DNA of 64,000 nt from Clarkia xantiana subsp. parviflora (GCA_036873135.1 JAPTYO010000007.1:19388763-19452762); one strand, 5' to 3'. Shown: positions 23,727 through 37,750, numbered from the stretch's first letter. Notes: generated by a model from the sequence alone, not told the origin. Made by a program: numbers and translations.

Positions 23727-24706
23727 TATTCCATTGAGAAAGTGGACTAAGTTTAAATGTGCTTTTATGATATTTTGTTCAATGTATTAATTGGAGATTC
23801 CCATTTTTTTATAATGTCTGGAATATTAGGAAATATATGAATATGTATATCTTTTGAGGTGACTTTACTAATACTGATGTTTTTAATACCTCTTTTTAGC
23901 AAGTTAAAATTTTTCAGGAGGTTACGGAGGAACAAATCCTAGTGCAATGTTTGCGACCATCCAGATTAAATATATTCCACCTGATCACTTTGGATGGAAA
24001 AAAACTTATCACAAATAAGTTGTATCATGAGAACCTGAGAAACGGTGGAGTTGGGAGGACTAATCTCGGGATCCTCATATAATATTGAAATCATTAACAA
24101 CTTACTTGTAGAAGTGTCCACAGTCTCAAATGTTCTTACCCTTACTTTTTAGTTGTAAATTAAGTCACTTGTACAATGTTTCTTTTTGCCATGAATATAG
24201 TGTAGGAATTCAATTATTCATCACTTATATGAATTTAGATTATTTAAATATATAATAAGTATACTACAAGTTATCTTCTTAAAGAAAGTCCTAAAATACC
24301 TATAAAAATGTGGGAGAAAACCATCTCTTAATTGTCGCATTTTTATCTTCCGTTTAGAGAATTAATTAAGTTAAAATGTACTTTTAATGATAGTTTTGTG
24401 CGAACTGTTAGTTGAAGATTCATTATTTTTTTCTTCTAATGTTTGGAATATTTAGAAATATATGAATTTGTATATCATTCGAGGTGCTCCACTATTAATG
24501 ATTTTTTTAACACATCTCTTCGGCAAGTTAGATTTTTTCATGAGACTATGGAAGAATAGACACCCAGTGCATGCTTGCGACCATCCATGTTAAGTGGATT
24601 CCACCTTACTTTGGGTGTGAAAAACTTAACTAACAACCTACTTGCAAAACTATGGACTATCCATGATGTTTGTACCCTTACTCTTTAGCTGGAGATTAAG
24701 TCCTCA
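23727..24706 (+). repeat. diverged direct duplication, possibly of a decayed gene
   Basis: Copy 1 (about 23727-24167) and copy 2 (about 24345-24706) share, in order, ATTAAGTT-type text, a GGAATATT...GAAATATATGAAT block, GGCAAGTTA, GCTTGCGACCATCCA (TGTTTGCGACCATCCA in copy 1) and CCCTTACT(C/T)TTTAG. GC is a little above background around GCGACCATCC. Both copies are full of stops. The source is not recognised. Confidence 0.6.
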
Positions 24707-25393
24707 CAAGTTGATGCTCTAATGGTTCAACAATTTATCTATAATGTTATTGATGTTAAATTGAAATTCATGTCTATTATCTTGGATTGCAAAATTCTAT
24801 TACTCAGATTCAGTAGATACAAGTTCAGACACATCTATCATTAAACCAACTTGGTTGCAGATAATTCAAATAGAATTGAAGTTTTGCAACAATTAAATTT
24901 TGTTACTAATTAATTTTGTCCTTCCTAAGGAGACTCATGTGCATTTATTTAACATTATTGTTAGAATTGTGAATTCCGTTTGATTAGGAAATCATTTTGT
25001 TCTATGGAGATTTATTGTGTCCTTATAGAGGCACGAGTCGTCTCTCTGATACTCTACCATTTGTTAGTAATTTACCATTTTTTTTACTAAAAAAATCAAT
25101 CAAACAAAAAGCTCGGACAAATTTATGGTAGTGGTAATCATCACAATCATGAATCGTGCTCGATATTGGGGGAACTAGTCAAATAGGCATTACTATTAGT
25201 TATATATATATTTCCCCAAACTAAGTCTAAATTAAAACAAATCAGCAATACAGAAAAAGGAAAAACAAATATTGTAAAAGCAACTCTAGCTAACCAATAG
25301 AAAAATAATGTAGAAAGGGCTGCTTAATTAATTGAACAAATACTACATACACCTAGCGCACCGGATCCAAGCTTTCCTTCGTCGGGGATTACA

Positions 25394-28300
25394 TTACGGT
25401 GGGGTGACACTCTCCAACGCTCTGCATTCTCTAATATTAACCTGAACCACCGTCTCCGCCGCATCTCCGCCGTGGCTCACCTCGCAGCAATGCCGACGTG
25501 GCGCCTGCACGTGGAACAGTATCATTCATTTCCTTTAGTTTTCAACCGAAATCAGATTCGTCTCCGAATTAGTAGACTCCACGTCGCCACATCAACTAGG
25601 TATAATAAGGTCAAATCGTTTGCCATATATATTCCCCAAAAAGTCAACAGACATGGTTCCTACTCATAAAATCATGCTTAGCAATTAATTCTAAAGCTCT
25701 CTCACTCATTCAAAGGTCAAATAGCTAGTTGAGGACTAAACTTTAGAGTAGTTACAATTTGGTCAATCATTTTTTTTATAAACAACGATAATTTGTTAGA
25801 TACAAAATCATTATTTAGGTATTCATCTAATATTTGAAATATAAACATTAAATCACGCATTCACCTATCATCTTAAAGTTTTAGATCAGTTACTCAAGTG
25901 TTAAAACTTAACATTCACATGGTATCAGAGCGCACTTGTTTGAATATACATACGCAACACCGAATTTAAACACCTTATTTAAAAAGTTTCACGTGATGGA
26001 CTTTCAGAACGTTTTAGCGTATCATAATTCAACACAAACACCTCAAGATTTTAGAACATTTGATTTTATAACGATATAATTGCATACCTTTTTCCATAAG
26101 CCCGGATCGAACCTTGGTGCCGACACATTGAACCGTTCGATTCTCATAGCTTTCGCGTACTCGGGTAGCTTACATTCCTTTACATCCGCCTTACCGTGCC
26201 TCTTGTAACTACTAAGAGTATAATCTCCATGATCAGAACCACGAACACCATCCAAAAAATAAATCAAAGGGCGGTCACACGGAAGCGAACTCATGGCTCG
26301 AGTGTCGAACGTGAAGGGCTCATTGCCCCATCTCCAGGTTTGGAACGTTAGTAACGTCGTGTCAAGCTCTTTCCCGGTCAGCAGCGAGGCGTACACCTGG
26401 ACCGTGTACCCCCATGCGATGGAGATGGACAAGTTCCTATTCTTGTCGTGGCAGAAACTGTGCTGAAGGGTTCGGCTCGGGTCGAGTTTATAGGCACTTG
26501 TTAGCCTCTTGAGTGAGTTGATTCGATCTAGGTTTGGGAACAAAGGGTTGAAGTAGTCTAGGTGGTGAAGGGATACTAAAGGAGCCAACGGGTGCGATGC
26601 TAGATAACCGTATGGATTTCCTCGAATGTCCATCTGCATAATAATGTTACATATTTATTTCACCTGAATAATCAAATAAATCTACCTCATCAAATAATAC
26701 TGGATTAATTAGCAACTTTGGTAATCACCTTTCACATTTTAAAAAAAATTGGTAGCTCAATTTTTTGATAAATCGAGACCAACTCATACAAAATTGTTGT
26801 TTTCGTTCTTAAAATTATAGCAGCTCGTAAGGGATAAAATGCTGACCATTAATATATTTTAACGTTTCAGCTTGTAAGGGGTAAAATGCATGTTATGAAT
26901 ATCTTTGTATTCTCGGTTTCATCAGAGAGGAAGAGTCAAATCATATTATATGATTTGTTGCACATTATTATTTACATACAAAGCTAGTTGAGTTTTGCGT
27001 AAATTTGCAATTTTTAGTTGAACTTTATAAAAAATTGTAATTTACTACTGAATTTTGATGACATATATGGATGTGGACGTCCATGTCTTAGTTATCATCT
27101 AACAACAAACTAAATAGAGTTACCGTATTGTAATTAACTAAACATATAATATGTTCCGCTAGCACTTTTTTTTATATATATAATAAAAGTTCAAACATTT
27201 AACAAAATTATCAGTCGGATCTTTCTATCATGCTTCAAGAGTATCATACTTTTAGTACATTTTTTGTATTTTTCTATTGCCCTAAAGGTGAACTCTAGAG
27301 ATAAATTGATATTATTAATAGTATGATGCAAATATTAGGTGTGGTTAAAAATTTTCATATTTTTTCTTACTTTTAAAGTTTTACATATATTACAATTAAG
27401 TCCACCATAATAATAAAAAAACCAATAGTATGGTGCTTTTGGAGTATGGTAGAAAAATCCTCCAAAGTTCAACCATGGCTAAAAATGTTATATATATAAT
27501 TACTGTTTATGTATCCGTATATTTTATTTCCTTTATAGTTATGATGATAATATTTACCAAATTTTAGTATGGTAACAATCAGTGGCGGATGCTTTCATAA
27601 TAATGTGGTTACGAACGTAACCACATTATCGAGTATTTTTATTGAGACCCTAGGTTTATTCCTGAAGAAAATTATGTCCCGATCCTCATTATTTTGTTGT
27701 AAGATCCACATTATTTTAGTGTGAGAGAATGAGCCCTCATTAATATTTTGTAAGACTTTATTATTATTTTGTAACATTATTATTATTCAATCCATTCGGA
27801 AAAAAGTTCATCAATTTTAAATTTGGGTCTTTTCACTTAAATAGTATGTTTGTACGTTTTATTAACCATCACTCTTTTGTTAAACTATAAATTTTAGTTA
27901 CTCTAGCCTAATGTATTATAATATGAGGTTCAATAAGAACAAATATATAAACTATAAAATATGTTTGAAAAAATGGTTTTTAGTACCAATATGTTTTAAA
28001 ATATACAACATGTTTCAAAACAATGGTAATTGATACTCTTTTCAATCACTCATCCAAATTTTTCCTCAAATACGTTTTAAACTTCCAAAATTAGCCAAAT
28101 ATTTTTCTAAATATCTAAATCAAGATCTAACAATTACTTGTATAAGTTTTATAATAGTGTATTGACTCGATTGAGATTTAATTGACCCACAAATGGTTCT
28201 AGTCTAATTTGACTAAATTGTAACATTTGCACAAGCAAGTACGATTTATTTGTGCTTAGTTAATATTGTTCATTTGAAAAGTATTTAACGACAATTTTGA

Positions 28301-29376
28301 ATAAGAAGTTGAAGAAAGTACTAATTTTCATTATTTTAAAACATGTATTTTTACCAAAAAAAAAAATCTTAAAAAAGTTGTTAATTTTCAAAAAAAAAAT
28401 TTATATAACGTAACCACATTGTGAACCTTTTGGATCCGCCACTGGTAACAATCTAAAGATTTTGTAACCATATTAAGAAATAGGGTTTGCAGACTACCTG
28501 ATGAAAACCGAGCTCCTTGGTGAGCGGCACACCGATCTCGCTCAAGCAGGCCTGAACCTTCTGATCCGAACCGTACATCGAAGCATACCTATTAATGCAC
28601 CCATCCAAAACCCTAACCAGCTCAACCACCAACGGCCGGCTAATCGCAAACCCACCGCCGCCATAAGCCATGGCATACGAATGAACCTGGTCCTGCTCTG
28701 CACTCTCCGAATTCCCCCCAATATAATACATCTCATTATGATCATACTTCCTTAGCACCTCCAACAGATTCTCCACGAAAAACACCGTGTCATCATCTCC
28801 CATCACGAACCACCTCACATTCTCGTTATCTCCGAGCTCGAAGCTCTCCTTCACGATCCGGGCGATACGAATCGCCGACCGCGACCCGTACCAGCACGAG
28901 TACTTGAATTTTGACGTGTCGCCGGAGATTTTGTACGGTGGGGAGGTGTTTGGCCACGTGGTGTGTGGTGTGGGGTCCTCCTCGAGCCACACGAAGCCCT
29001 TCGTGATATTCGGCCGCCACCAGAGCTCGCTGTAGTGGCGGCGCTTGTGCCATGTTTTTGCGGAACCGCCGATTCCGAACATTATGTGTGAAATGTTGGT
29101 CGGAGATTTTTCTATGGGCGTGAGGGTGGCGCGTGGGAGGAAATAAGGGGTTTGGTCGGAGAAGAGTTGGGAAGAGAAAGAGACGGTGAAGAAAAGGAGG
29201 AGGGTGACTATGGCGGAAACGAATAGTGCGAGAGCCAACTTCATGGGGGCGGAGAAGACATCGGCGAGTTTCTGTGTGGGGAAGAAGATGAGGATTTTGC
29301 AGGCTTTTAGAGGGTCTCGAAGAAGCTCTGATTTATCTTTAGGAGAAGAAGAAGAAGAAGAAAAGAGTTTAAGCAT
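25394..29376 (-). CDS. GT31/DUF604 Fringe-like glycosyltransferase, three exons
   Basis: Exons: 28498-29376, 26088-26633 and 25394-25504 (all GT-AG, phase 0), giving 511 residues. A hydrophobic segment at about 46-68 predicts a type II Golgi membrane protein. The family block SHIMFGIGGSAKTWHKRRHY starts at about residue 96 and is followed by WWRP. The DxD metal/nucleotide-sugar motif is in WFVMGDDDTVFF (D194-D196). GFHQ from exon 1 joins MDIRGN from exon 2, then PLVSLHHLD. Exon 3 supplies APRRHCCEV, which ends the protein in the usual family way. These features define plant DUF604 proteins (GT31, beta-1,3-glycosyltransferase-like, Fringe-related); acceptor and linkage are unknown. Intron 1 (1.86 kb) contains a complete hAT element. 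Exon 3 is short and was found by splice site, phase and the RRxCC motif. Confidence 0.93.
27580..28444. mobile_element. hAT-type element inside intron 1 of the glycosyltransferase gene
   Basis: The ends CAGTGGCGGA and TCCGCCACTG are inverted, within an exact 8-bp duplication GTAACAAT (27572-27579 and 28445-28452). Near both ends CGTAACCACATT occurs in inverted orientation. It is 865 bp long with no complete transposase frame. Its right end lies only about 50 bp from the exon 1 splice donor at 28497, so it is an intronic, probably tolerated insertion. Confidence 0.9.
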
Positions 29377-29428
29377 TTTGCAGAAGATGAAGGTGTGGAG
29401 AAGAGATTTAAATTCATGGTCTTCTTGA

Positions 29429-30858
29429 TTTGATGCGGTTAAGTATACGTTTGATCACTCTGAAAATTTGGCTCGACAACGTATATGCCTGCACGTTAAT
29501 ATACATGCCACGAGAGAATTTTATTTTTTATTAAAAAATATTATTTTTTTCCAGGTCAAAGATGTGCTGTATCTGTATGATTCTTTAATTAGAGGCCTTA
29601 ATAAGGCAGGATTATCCAGTGAAACAATATTTCCCTTAATTGATGATGAATTAATTCCCAATTTTATTTTGAGATATATTAAAATTCCGCTTAAAAAATA
29701 CCGGCGACCTCAAGGTGCGAAATCGGCACTATATATGTACATTGAATTAAGGCTCTAAATTTTATAAGAAAAATAGTTATGCGGTCTTCTTTTTTAGTTT
29801 AATTCCTAAGAAAAATCCACCAAAACATAACCATATATATATATATTATCGTTAAACAAGGAACAATAAGCAATTACATACCTATCGGATTGGCTATGGA
29901 TTTTGGATAGATGAGTTGATATGGATGTGATTTTACTTTGTCTTCAGTATCCTCGTTGATACACTGGACTGAAACTTCTTTTTGGCCAAACATTAGATCA
30001 AAACTGAAGATTGGGTTTTTAGCCATTCGTGTTTGTGTATACTGAATGTCCTCAAAAAGCTACTCTATGTATTATATATTGTATATTTCCTTATATATGT
30101 ATGTGATAGATTATGTTCCATATATGGTCGTTAGTTGACAGAATTATAAAAAGTTCAATAACTACAATCAACATTACGTATTACGTTTGACCATGTTAAG
30201 TTAAATTTATGTTTTCAAACTAACATATTTTGAAATTCAAAATTGTTTTAACTAACTAATAAAGTGAGTTTTGTTCTTAAGAGCGAAGTGAGTTCGAATC
30301 CTTAAAATTGCGAAATCAATATAATGTATATATATATATATATAATAACATATTTTGTATACTTTTTTTTATTTAATAATTAAATCAGTAAAAGTCTAAA
30401 ACCATATGAAAGTACCGTAACACTCTCCGTCTTCATTTTCTCCACCACTTCCGGTATCAGTATATCATTTTCGTCTCTTTCTTTCCACCGTTAACAATCG
30501 GCGTCATTGAAGTTGAACGCCACCGAATGGGCATCTTTTTATTAAACTTAAACGAAAAAAATGTATTATTTATTTGGAAAGTGATCATAATTCCCAAGCA
30601 AATATTATAACAAAAAAGTTTGAATTCTGTTACAATAACACACCATGGTAATTCTTATCAACTTTATATTCATTTATTGAATATAAGGTTAACAATAAAA
30701 CATTTTTAACATATTTTTATTTGTAAATAAATGTATTTGACGCACTTTTACAATATCATCTCTCCGACCATTTCGTCTTTAATCACACTTGGATCTACTC
30801 TATGAGTTTTCGCCAGGCCACTTCGACATTAACTTTACTTTGGATCAATGCACAAAGA
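29429..30858. other. upstream region of the glycosyltransferase gene and intergenic DNA
   Basis: The promoter of the minus-strand gene should lie just above 29376; no clear TATA box was picked. The remainder is AT-rich with no gene or RNA recognised. Confidence 0.4.
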
Positions 30859-30866
30859 GTTTCAGG

Positions 30867-31467
30867 TAGGGATGGCAACGGGGCGGGTTTTTACAGCCCC
30901 GGACCCGCCCCGCGGGTCGGCTTGGCTGACCCGGCCCCGGCCAACTAGCCTTTCGGGTCGGGTCGGGTCGGGTCGGGTCAACATTCCCGCGGGTCGACCC
31001 GCGGGGCCCCGACCCGCCCCGCCATGTGAACAATTTTTTTTATTTTATATTTTTTTTTTTTCACTTTTCAATATTAAATACAATTTCTTTTTTGTCAAAA
31101 TATTACATTATATATAAATTCAAAACATAAATCTAACACCAATCAAATATAAACAATAAACACATCAAATTCATTAGAAATTCAAATACAAACACCAAAT
31201 TAACAAATCCTAATAATCTAAATATACATCTATTTGTAATTTGGTCCATGTCATTTATATATGTACTATATTAACCATATTGTTTAGTAAATGTTAGATA
31301 ATATTAACATAAAAAAAAAAATATTATACATATATGCATTTCGGGGCGGGTCTACGGGGCCCCGGGTCTCTAGACCCGGACCCGACCCGTGACCCGCGGG
31401 TCGGCGGGTCAAAACCGGGTTGGGGCCCCGCGGGTCATCGGGGCCCCGAGACCCGTTGCCACCCCTA
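30867..31467. mobile_element. GC-rich-ended hAT MITE, copy 2
   Basis: The ends TAGGGATGGCAACGGG and CCCGTTGCCACCCCTA lie within an exact 8-bp duplication GTTTCAGG (30859-30866 and 31468-31475). Sequence and layout follow copy 1 at 19477-20120 almost base for base, including the AT-rich centre; the main differences are short deletions in the GC-rich arms. High similarity plus perfect duplications point to fairly recent movement. Confidence 0.93.
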
Positions 31468-31475
31468 GTTTCAGG

Positions 31476-34400
31476 TTTCAACCCGGCATTTAATGCGAGG
31501 TTTTTTTGTATAAAAATTTTCTTCTTTAAAACGGCGGATTTGATCATATGCGCTTTTATATCATATTAGTTTAAACTAACTTTCTCATAGTCGAATTTGT
31601 AAGTGAATATTTTTGACACGCTTTTATACATATACTACAAGAAGACACATTCGGAATTTTGAGGACTGTCACCGTAGTCTCTATGTACTTTTAAGAAGAA
31701 AAACAAGAGCAGCTAGGTACGAAAGGAACCCAACAATAAAGCTAGTAGCTTCGAATTAAACCAGGTGGCGCACTACTGCTGGGCCTGATCGAAGAACCCA
31801 GCAAGATTGGGTGTGCTTGAATCAAATCCAACAGCAACTGAAGGAGCTCCGGAATGGTATATGGCCCAATAAGAAGACAGCATATTGAGGCCCATTATTG
31901 AAGTTCCAGTTAATTAGATAAAATTAATTGATTGATGATAATGAAAAAAAAGATTTTTTTTTTTTAAAAAAAAGAAGATAGATAGATAGATAATGAAAAA
32001 GGAGCCCAAAGGCCAAAAGTAACGCGAGTCTTTTTTATATAGTCCCTTCCCTACCTAGATTGTGAAAAAAAAAACACATTATTGATATTAAAAAATTTAT
32101 ACAGTTTCTTCTGGATGAATTTGTATCAATGATAATATAAGTAAATTAAAAGTATATATAATAATATATATGCATTCAAATAGTATAATATATATAACAA
32201 CGTGAAATTTAACATACTTTACAACTTCGAAGTTATTGGAGGTGTTACAACTATTTTTTTTGGCCAATAGGTTACGACTATGCTACTTGTTAACATAATT
32301 TAAATTTTGACTTAAGAATTTTAATTTTTTGTTTGTTTCTAATTAATCCAGTTGAATTATATTTTTACAGATAGATCATCATAAAATTGAAGAATTTCAA
32401 GACACGCCATTTTTGTGACAACATCATAAATATTACATTTCATTACAAATTTATTTCATCTCTGGGTCGGAATTTCTTGGACGGCTATAGTTGTCAGAAC
32501 ATGTATCATTTTTCATATTTATAACAAGTTTGGATAGCAAAATATATGTATAATAACATGAAGATATATACAATGCACAAAATTTTGAAAATAGTAGAAA
32601 CATTTTCTGTTTTTGCTATAAAATTTATTTGATCCCTTTTTTTTGGCCAAATAATTTTTTTTGTAAATCAATTTTTTTATTATTATTTAGAGACTATGAG
32701 CGCTCATATTTAATATATAACAATTTTAAATAAGCAAATTGTACATATATGATATATGTATATTAAACAAACCCTAGGATCTCTAAATATACATATATAT
32801 CATATATGTACAAGTACAAGTGCATATATTTTGTTAACCCTTTCTTTCAGTCCTATATTACTAGCTGTTAATGGTGAACTCAAACTGGACTCGTGAACGT
32901 GGAGCTCCTTCCCAATTCCCATATGCAAATACCCTCTGAATTTTAGTTGCTTTTTTTTTTTTCAGCCATCTGATTTATATGTTTTTCAACACAGAGTTAT
33001 TATATATATATATATACGTGAGTGTGATAGCTTATAAAAGACCAGTTAAAAATACAAACTAGAAAGCCAGCCAAATGACTGGAATTCCTCCCTCTTGGAA
33101 TCAGGACCCATTTTTATTCCATAGAATTACGATACCCCCGCTTTAATTTAACAGAGAAGGCACGCAAACCATTTGGATCTAGAATAATTCTTAATAATTT
33201 CTAATAAAAATTATATCCTATTTATTTATTTATTTATACATAGAAATATATAATATCCTCAATATTATTAATTAAATATTAAAAGAACAAACAATACAAA
33301 GACCATGTGCCCTTTGATCTGCAACTGTAATAAGCTCAAAAGAACCTACATGTGCCAACTCACGAACCCCTGTTTATACATCACTCAAATACCCGTGTCG
33401 TAATTTCAACTTTCCGTGTCTTTTCTTTGCACCACTAATTAACTAAGATTCACATTTGTACTTACGCACAATTTTCATATACAATCTCACACTGTCATCT
33501 ATATATATGTATAGTTTATTTGTACTTGACACACATAAATATTAGGTTATTTTCTGTTCTGTGTAGTAGTATCAATTTGTAAGAAGTAAATAGTAATCAA
33601 ACCCATAATTTCTACCTTTATCTAACACTTTTTTACTTGTAGTTAATCCACAGTATCACTGTGTATTTCGCGACATCAGGTTGTTGGGTCGAAATCCGTT
33701 AACAAGTACTATATTATGCATCAGATAAAATTGTGTATGATGTATATAAATCTTACACAATGTAGACGGACAGTTCGTCCAATTTTGGTCATCTAGAATT
33801 CACACCGCCAATCTATGTTCGTCTATTCTTATAGGTTTTAGAATAAAAAAACCTTAAACTAAATAAACCCTAAAAATATTTAAACTCTAAACATAACTAA
33901 AAAAAGTCTTTGGGTCGCTAATTAATGGAATTAGCGGCTAAAAAGAAAGTTGTGCTGCTAGCAGCACAAGCTAGTTTTGTATTTAATTTTGAAAAGTTTG
34001 CTAGTTTTGTGTTTGGTTGTTTAAATATGCCAATTTAGTGAAGAAGCCAAATATGTATATAACAATAGCATATGCCGAGTGGTATGGTCTTACTATGCCG
34101 ACACATTTCTAGAATGCACTTCGGCCGTATATGTACTTAATTAATTACCACACATAATTGGTTATATATAGTTTTTAATTATGTATATCTGTTCAAGTTT
34201 ATCCTTGGATATATCTGTAATCGATTTATATAAAAACATAGCTATAGAATATCGATCGGGGTTCGAGCAGTTGTCTTTAATTTGTTAGGTAGTATTTAAC
34301 ATGCGTGACGAATGTACCCTTAGCTAATTAATCAATCACTAATTAATGGATAAAACATGCGGCGTGGATTTCTCAAGAAGCTAATGAGTTAGTTATGCTA

Positions 34401-36763
34401 GCTAGGGTTAGGGTTTTCATTAGAGACTTAAAAGTCTTGAATATATATATATATAGTAATTAAAGAATTCCCTAATCACGGATCAGTTAAGTATAAGGAA
34501 GTGTGGAAAAGAACAAAAGAGGGGTACAATTATGCAAATGAGCCGTGATGCGATAATATTCCCTCCTTCATTAAATAATATAAGCAGCAGCTCAGAAAAA
34601 CATTCATGCAATAATTAAATCGGTTGATTCCAAGAGTTGTTAAACAGAATTTGGAGGGATTTAGGGCTAGAGAAAGAAAATATACCTGTCGGAAGAGAGA
34701 GAGAGACATAAATCAAAAATCAAAAAGTAAGATAAGAGAACTCACGCATATGGACTTATGTGCACAGTCAAGTTGAACCAGGATATCCTTTTGTCGTCTT
34801 TCTTTCACAAACCATATATTATTGCATCTTCGTATACTCTTAAAAGTAATTAATTATGGCAACTATCGGTTATTTAAGTTCCTACAATATAATTGACTAT
34901 ATGTGCCCATCTAATTTTGCTCCCGCCTCACTCTTTCTACCACATATCGTGCTTCATCGTTAAAATCTTAACACACATTCTTAGATTAGAAGAAAAAAAA
35001 ATCACAAAACTAATTACACTAAGTACACATGTCAAAATCACAATAACGAGGCAGAATCTGACAGTGTGGACCGGGTAGGTAATATGGATCCTCTAATTTC
35101 TATATATATAATTATGGGGTGTTTTCCCGACCCAATTGTTCATACGTACTCTCGGTACAAATGTTCTAAAAGTTTCAGAGTATAAGTAAAAAAAACCTAT
35201 ATCTAATTCAAAAGGTTTAAACTATTGATGGGGTTGCATATCTTTCTTTTTTATATACTAATTCGTATTCTCTAATCACAAATATCACAGTATATATGTA
35301 TGTAACTTATATATGTAATAATTATTCTCTGAACTGATTTTAGCAGAGAAATATATTGGTTGGTATAATAAGTACAAGGAAAAAGGGAATCTCTGTTGTG
35401 GTGCATATGAGACTCTAGTTATGTGCATGTCATTGGAAAATGGAAACCCTCAATATATCTCTCAGTTCTGTGTGTATTTTCTGGACTATAGTCCTAGCTG
35501 TCTGGCTGGTAGAGTTTGTTTGTTGGGTGGCTATAACAGTAGTGTCAGTGAGGTACTCAATGGGACTTCTTGCTCCCTCATCCATTTCATTAATTATAGC
35601 TAGCTAGCTATGCAAGCAAAGCTTTTAATTTGTTTGTCACCTTATATTATTTATATAGGGTAGCCAAGCCAGGACTTGTAATTATTGGATGGATTTGATG
35701 TAACATATGGAGACTCATGATCGGCATCACATCTTGCCATATCATTTTCGCTCTATTTAAGTGTTTCACTCGCTCGACCATATAGCATACTCAAACAAAC
35801 CCCCGCACAGAACGTGTTTTACTTATCTATTTATGGTCCATTTTCTCACCCTTACAACAGCAAAAAAAAAAAAAAAAAATTATTGGAGTATTTACAGATA
35901 CTCCAATAATATTTGATTACTTATTTTTTAGGTCGATTGCAGTTTGGTTATACTTCTTAATGTAGAAGCTGTGATCCCTTAAGAAGGTTTATTACCGACA
36001 GATCAACTATGGGAAAAGTCTACACAGCAAAACAATAAAACAAGGATTAAGAAATTAAAAACAGTCTCAACTATAGGCCATCTTACTTATCGCTGTCCAA
36101 TATTTAAAATGTTGTATTCGGTGAACCAATTATCATATTTGTTGCTTTCCAGTTTTTTCGACTGGTTTTGACGTTAAAACTGACGTTTTAAGCAAATAAA
36201 ATGTTGTTTTCCATTTTTCCGAAGTATCAGATTAGTTGATCATGATTTAGACTGATTCGATTCCTAAAAAACATGCTTTTGTTTCGTCAATTCTAAGAGA
36301 AAAAAAAAACGAAAATCAATTAATCTGATAGTTAAGACACTATATATCAACATTTGGAATCTAGGACAGAGATCAAATAGTTGAGACTGATTTTAGGTTC
36401 TTAATCCATAAAACAAATGCTTCACTCAATGGACTAGTTACAATGGTTAGGGATATATGATTAAATCAAACACTATTAGCTGGCTTGCGCTGCATATACA
36501 GGAGATGGGTGGCCATGCACACACATCATGTATATATATATGTAATATGTATATATATCTTCTTTATATATATATATGAAAATATATGCTCTGCTATTCT
36601 TGCACTCTTGCAAATTCACGCTATTTTATATCAGTCAAGTGATCAGACATCATGTAGAGAAGAACTTCATTTTTTGGGAAAAATTAAATTCCAAGAAGAG
36701 ATATGGAAAACAGAAGCACCAAGAAACTAGGGATCATACACAATTCAAGAAATTAACACTTGA
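31476..36763. other. long AT-rich intergenic region, no gene recognised
   Basis: 5.3 kb without a convincing frame. Noted structures: a GATA microsatellite at about 31977-31991; TATA and GA runs; and a perfect 13-bp inverted repeat ATTATTGGAGTAT / ATACTCCAATAAT at 35879-35910 with a 6-nt loop, just after a poly-A run. The lower end is the 3' flank of the zinc-finger gene. Confidence 0.5.
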
Positions 36764-37654
36764 TCAACTTTGCACCTTTACCTTCTTAGGCCGACTGCCA
36801 AGTCGGAGCTCAAGATCTAGATCATCTTCTCTGATGGAACTAAATTCATGCATCATTTTATCCGGTTGATCAATCTCGTCGAAGAAGAGCGGTAGTAGTG
36901 ATGAATCATCTAATCTCCGCCTCTTACAGCCGCGTTCTTCCTCCTTGTCGATAGAGACAGCATCCGGACGAGCTCTAATAACCAAATTCAAACTCACCGG
37001 AATCTTGTCTTTGATCAAATCATCTTCTTCGTGACCAATTTCTTCTGCAACTTCCAAATTCCGCTTTTCCGGCCGACTCATCACGTTGTAATACCGGTTG
37101 GCGGCTGAATTTGGCCATGATTGAGGTGAAGGAACTGCTGGCTTGGTGTTTGTTTCTTTCACTCCAGAGGAAAAGTAAAAAGGATTCAGTTTCAGGTTAT
37201 TTCCATGATCATCACTTGGTGATGAGGCTGAAACCCTAGAATTAGGGGAAGTTGGAGATACAAAAGGATGAAGCAGATCACAATTAGGGTTAGGGTTGTA
37301 ACCACAATCCTGACGCGGTATGTAGGGCAAATCCATAGAAACTTGATGAATTGAATTCTGAAACTGATTTGCTTGATGATCTTGTCTATGCTCAGGAGGA
37401 TCAACTGGGGATTGCTTCAATCGAGCTCGATCTCTTCGATGGACGTTCATATGGCCGCCCAGAGCTTGAGCCGACCGGAACTCTCTTCTGCAGAAGCTGC
37501 ACGAATACGATCTCGGCGGCCAAACACAGCCTCCAAGTGGGCCCAAAGCATCCTCAGCAAAAGCTTGTTCTTCCCATGAAGAATCATCGTAGCTAGGGTT
37601 TCGATTTAGGGCTTGATTCCTTTTGGTCCACATCACGAACGGAGCTTGCTCCAT
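36764..37654 (-). CDS. SUPERMAN-like single C2H2 zinc-finger repressor
   Basis: An intronless frame of 296 residues. The N-terminal part has [18 protein letters not shown] followed by [17 protein letters not shown]: one C2H2 finger (C52, C55, H68, H72) carrying the plant-specific QALGGH helix and the RDRAR tail of the SUPERMAN subgroup. A basic CKRRR cluster near residue 244 may act as a nuclear signal. The C-terminus has DLDLELRLG (about 278-286), an EAR motif that recruits TOPLESS-type co-repressors. Middle regions are polar and low in complexity. By length and layout it resembles ZFP10/ZFP11-type relatives more than SUPERMAN itself. It is a DNA-binding transcriptional repressor, probably developmental; targets are unknown. 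Start: first ATG of the frame, with a TATA-like run about 100 bp upstream. Confidence 0.95.
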   Translation of the reverse strand: MEQAPFVMWTKRNQALNRNPSYDDSSWEEQAFAEDALGPLGGCVWPPRSYSCSFCRREFRSAQALGGHMNVHRRDRARLKQSPVDPPEHRQDHQANQFQNSIHQVSMDLPYIPRQDCGYNPNPNCDLLHPFVSPTSPNSRVSASSPSDDHGNNLKLNPFYFSSGVKETNTKPAVPSPQSWPNSAANRYYNVMSRPEKRNLEVAEEIGHEEDDLIKDKIPVSLNLVIRARPDAVSIDKEEERGCKRRRLDDSSLLPLFFDEIDQPDKMMHEFSSIREDDLDLELRLGSRPKKVKVQS

Positions 37655-37750
37655 CCTCGAATCGAGATTTGTGAGAGAAACTATAGAGATATGATCAGAC
37701 CATACAAAAATGGAGATCTATAGAAAAACTTGAGTAATGAGCTAGGGAAT

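Noticed and set aside
28453..28497. C-terminal extension of the first glycosyltransferase frame into 14 further residues
   Set aside because: It reads through the GT splice donor at 28497-28496; joining exon 2 in phase restores the family sequence.
34530..34570. miR171-like text (GAGCCGTGATGCGATAATATT)
   Set aside because: It differs from miR171 by an internal insertion and no complementary star arm was found nearby.
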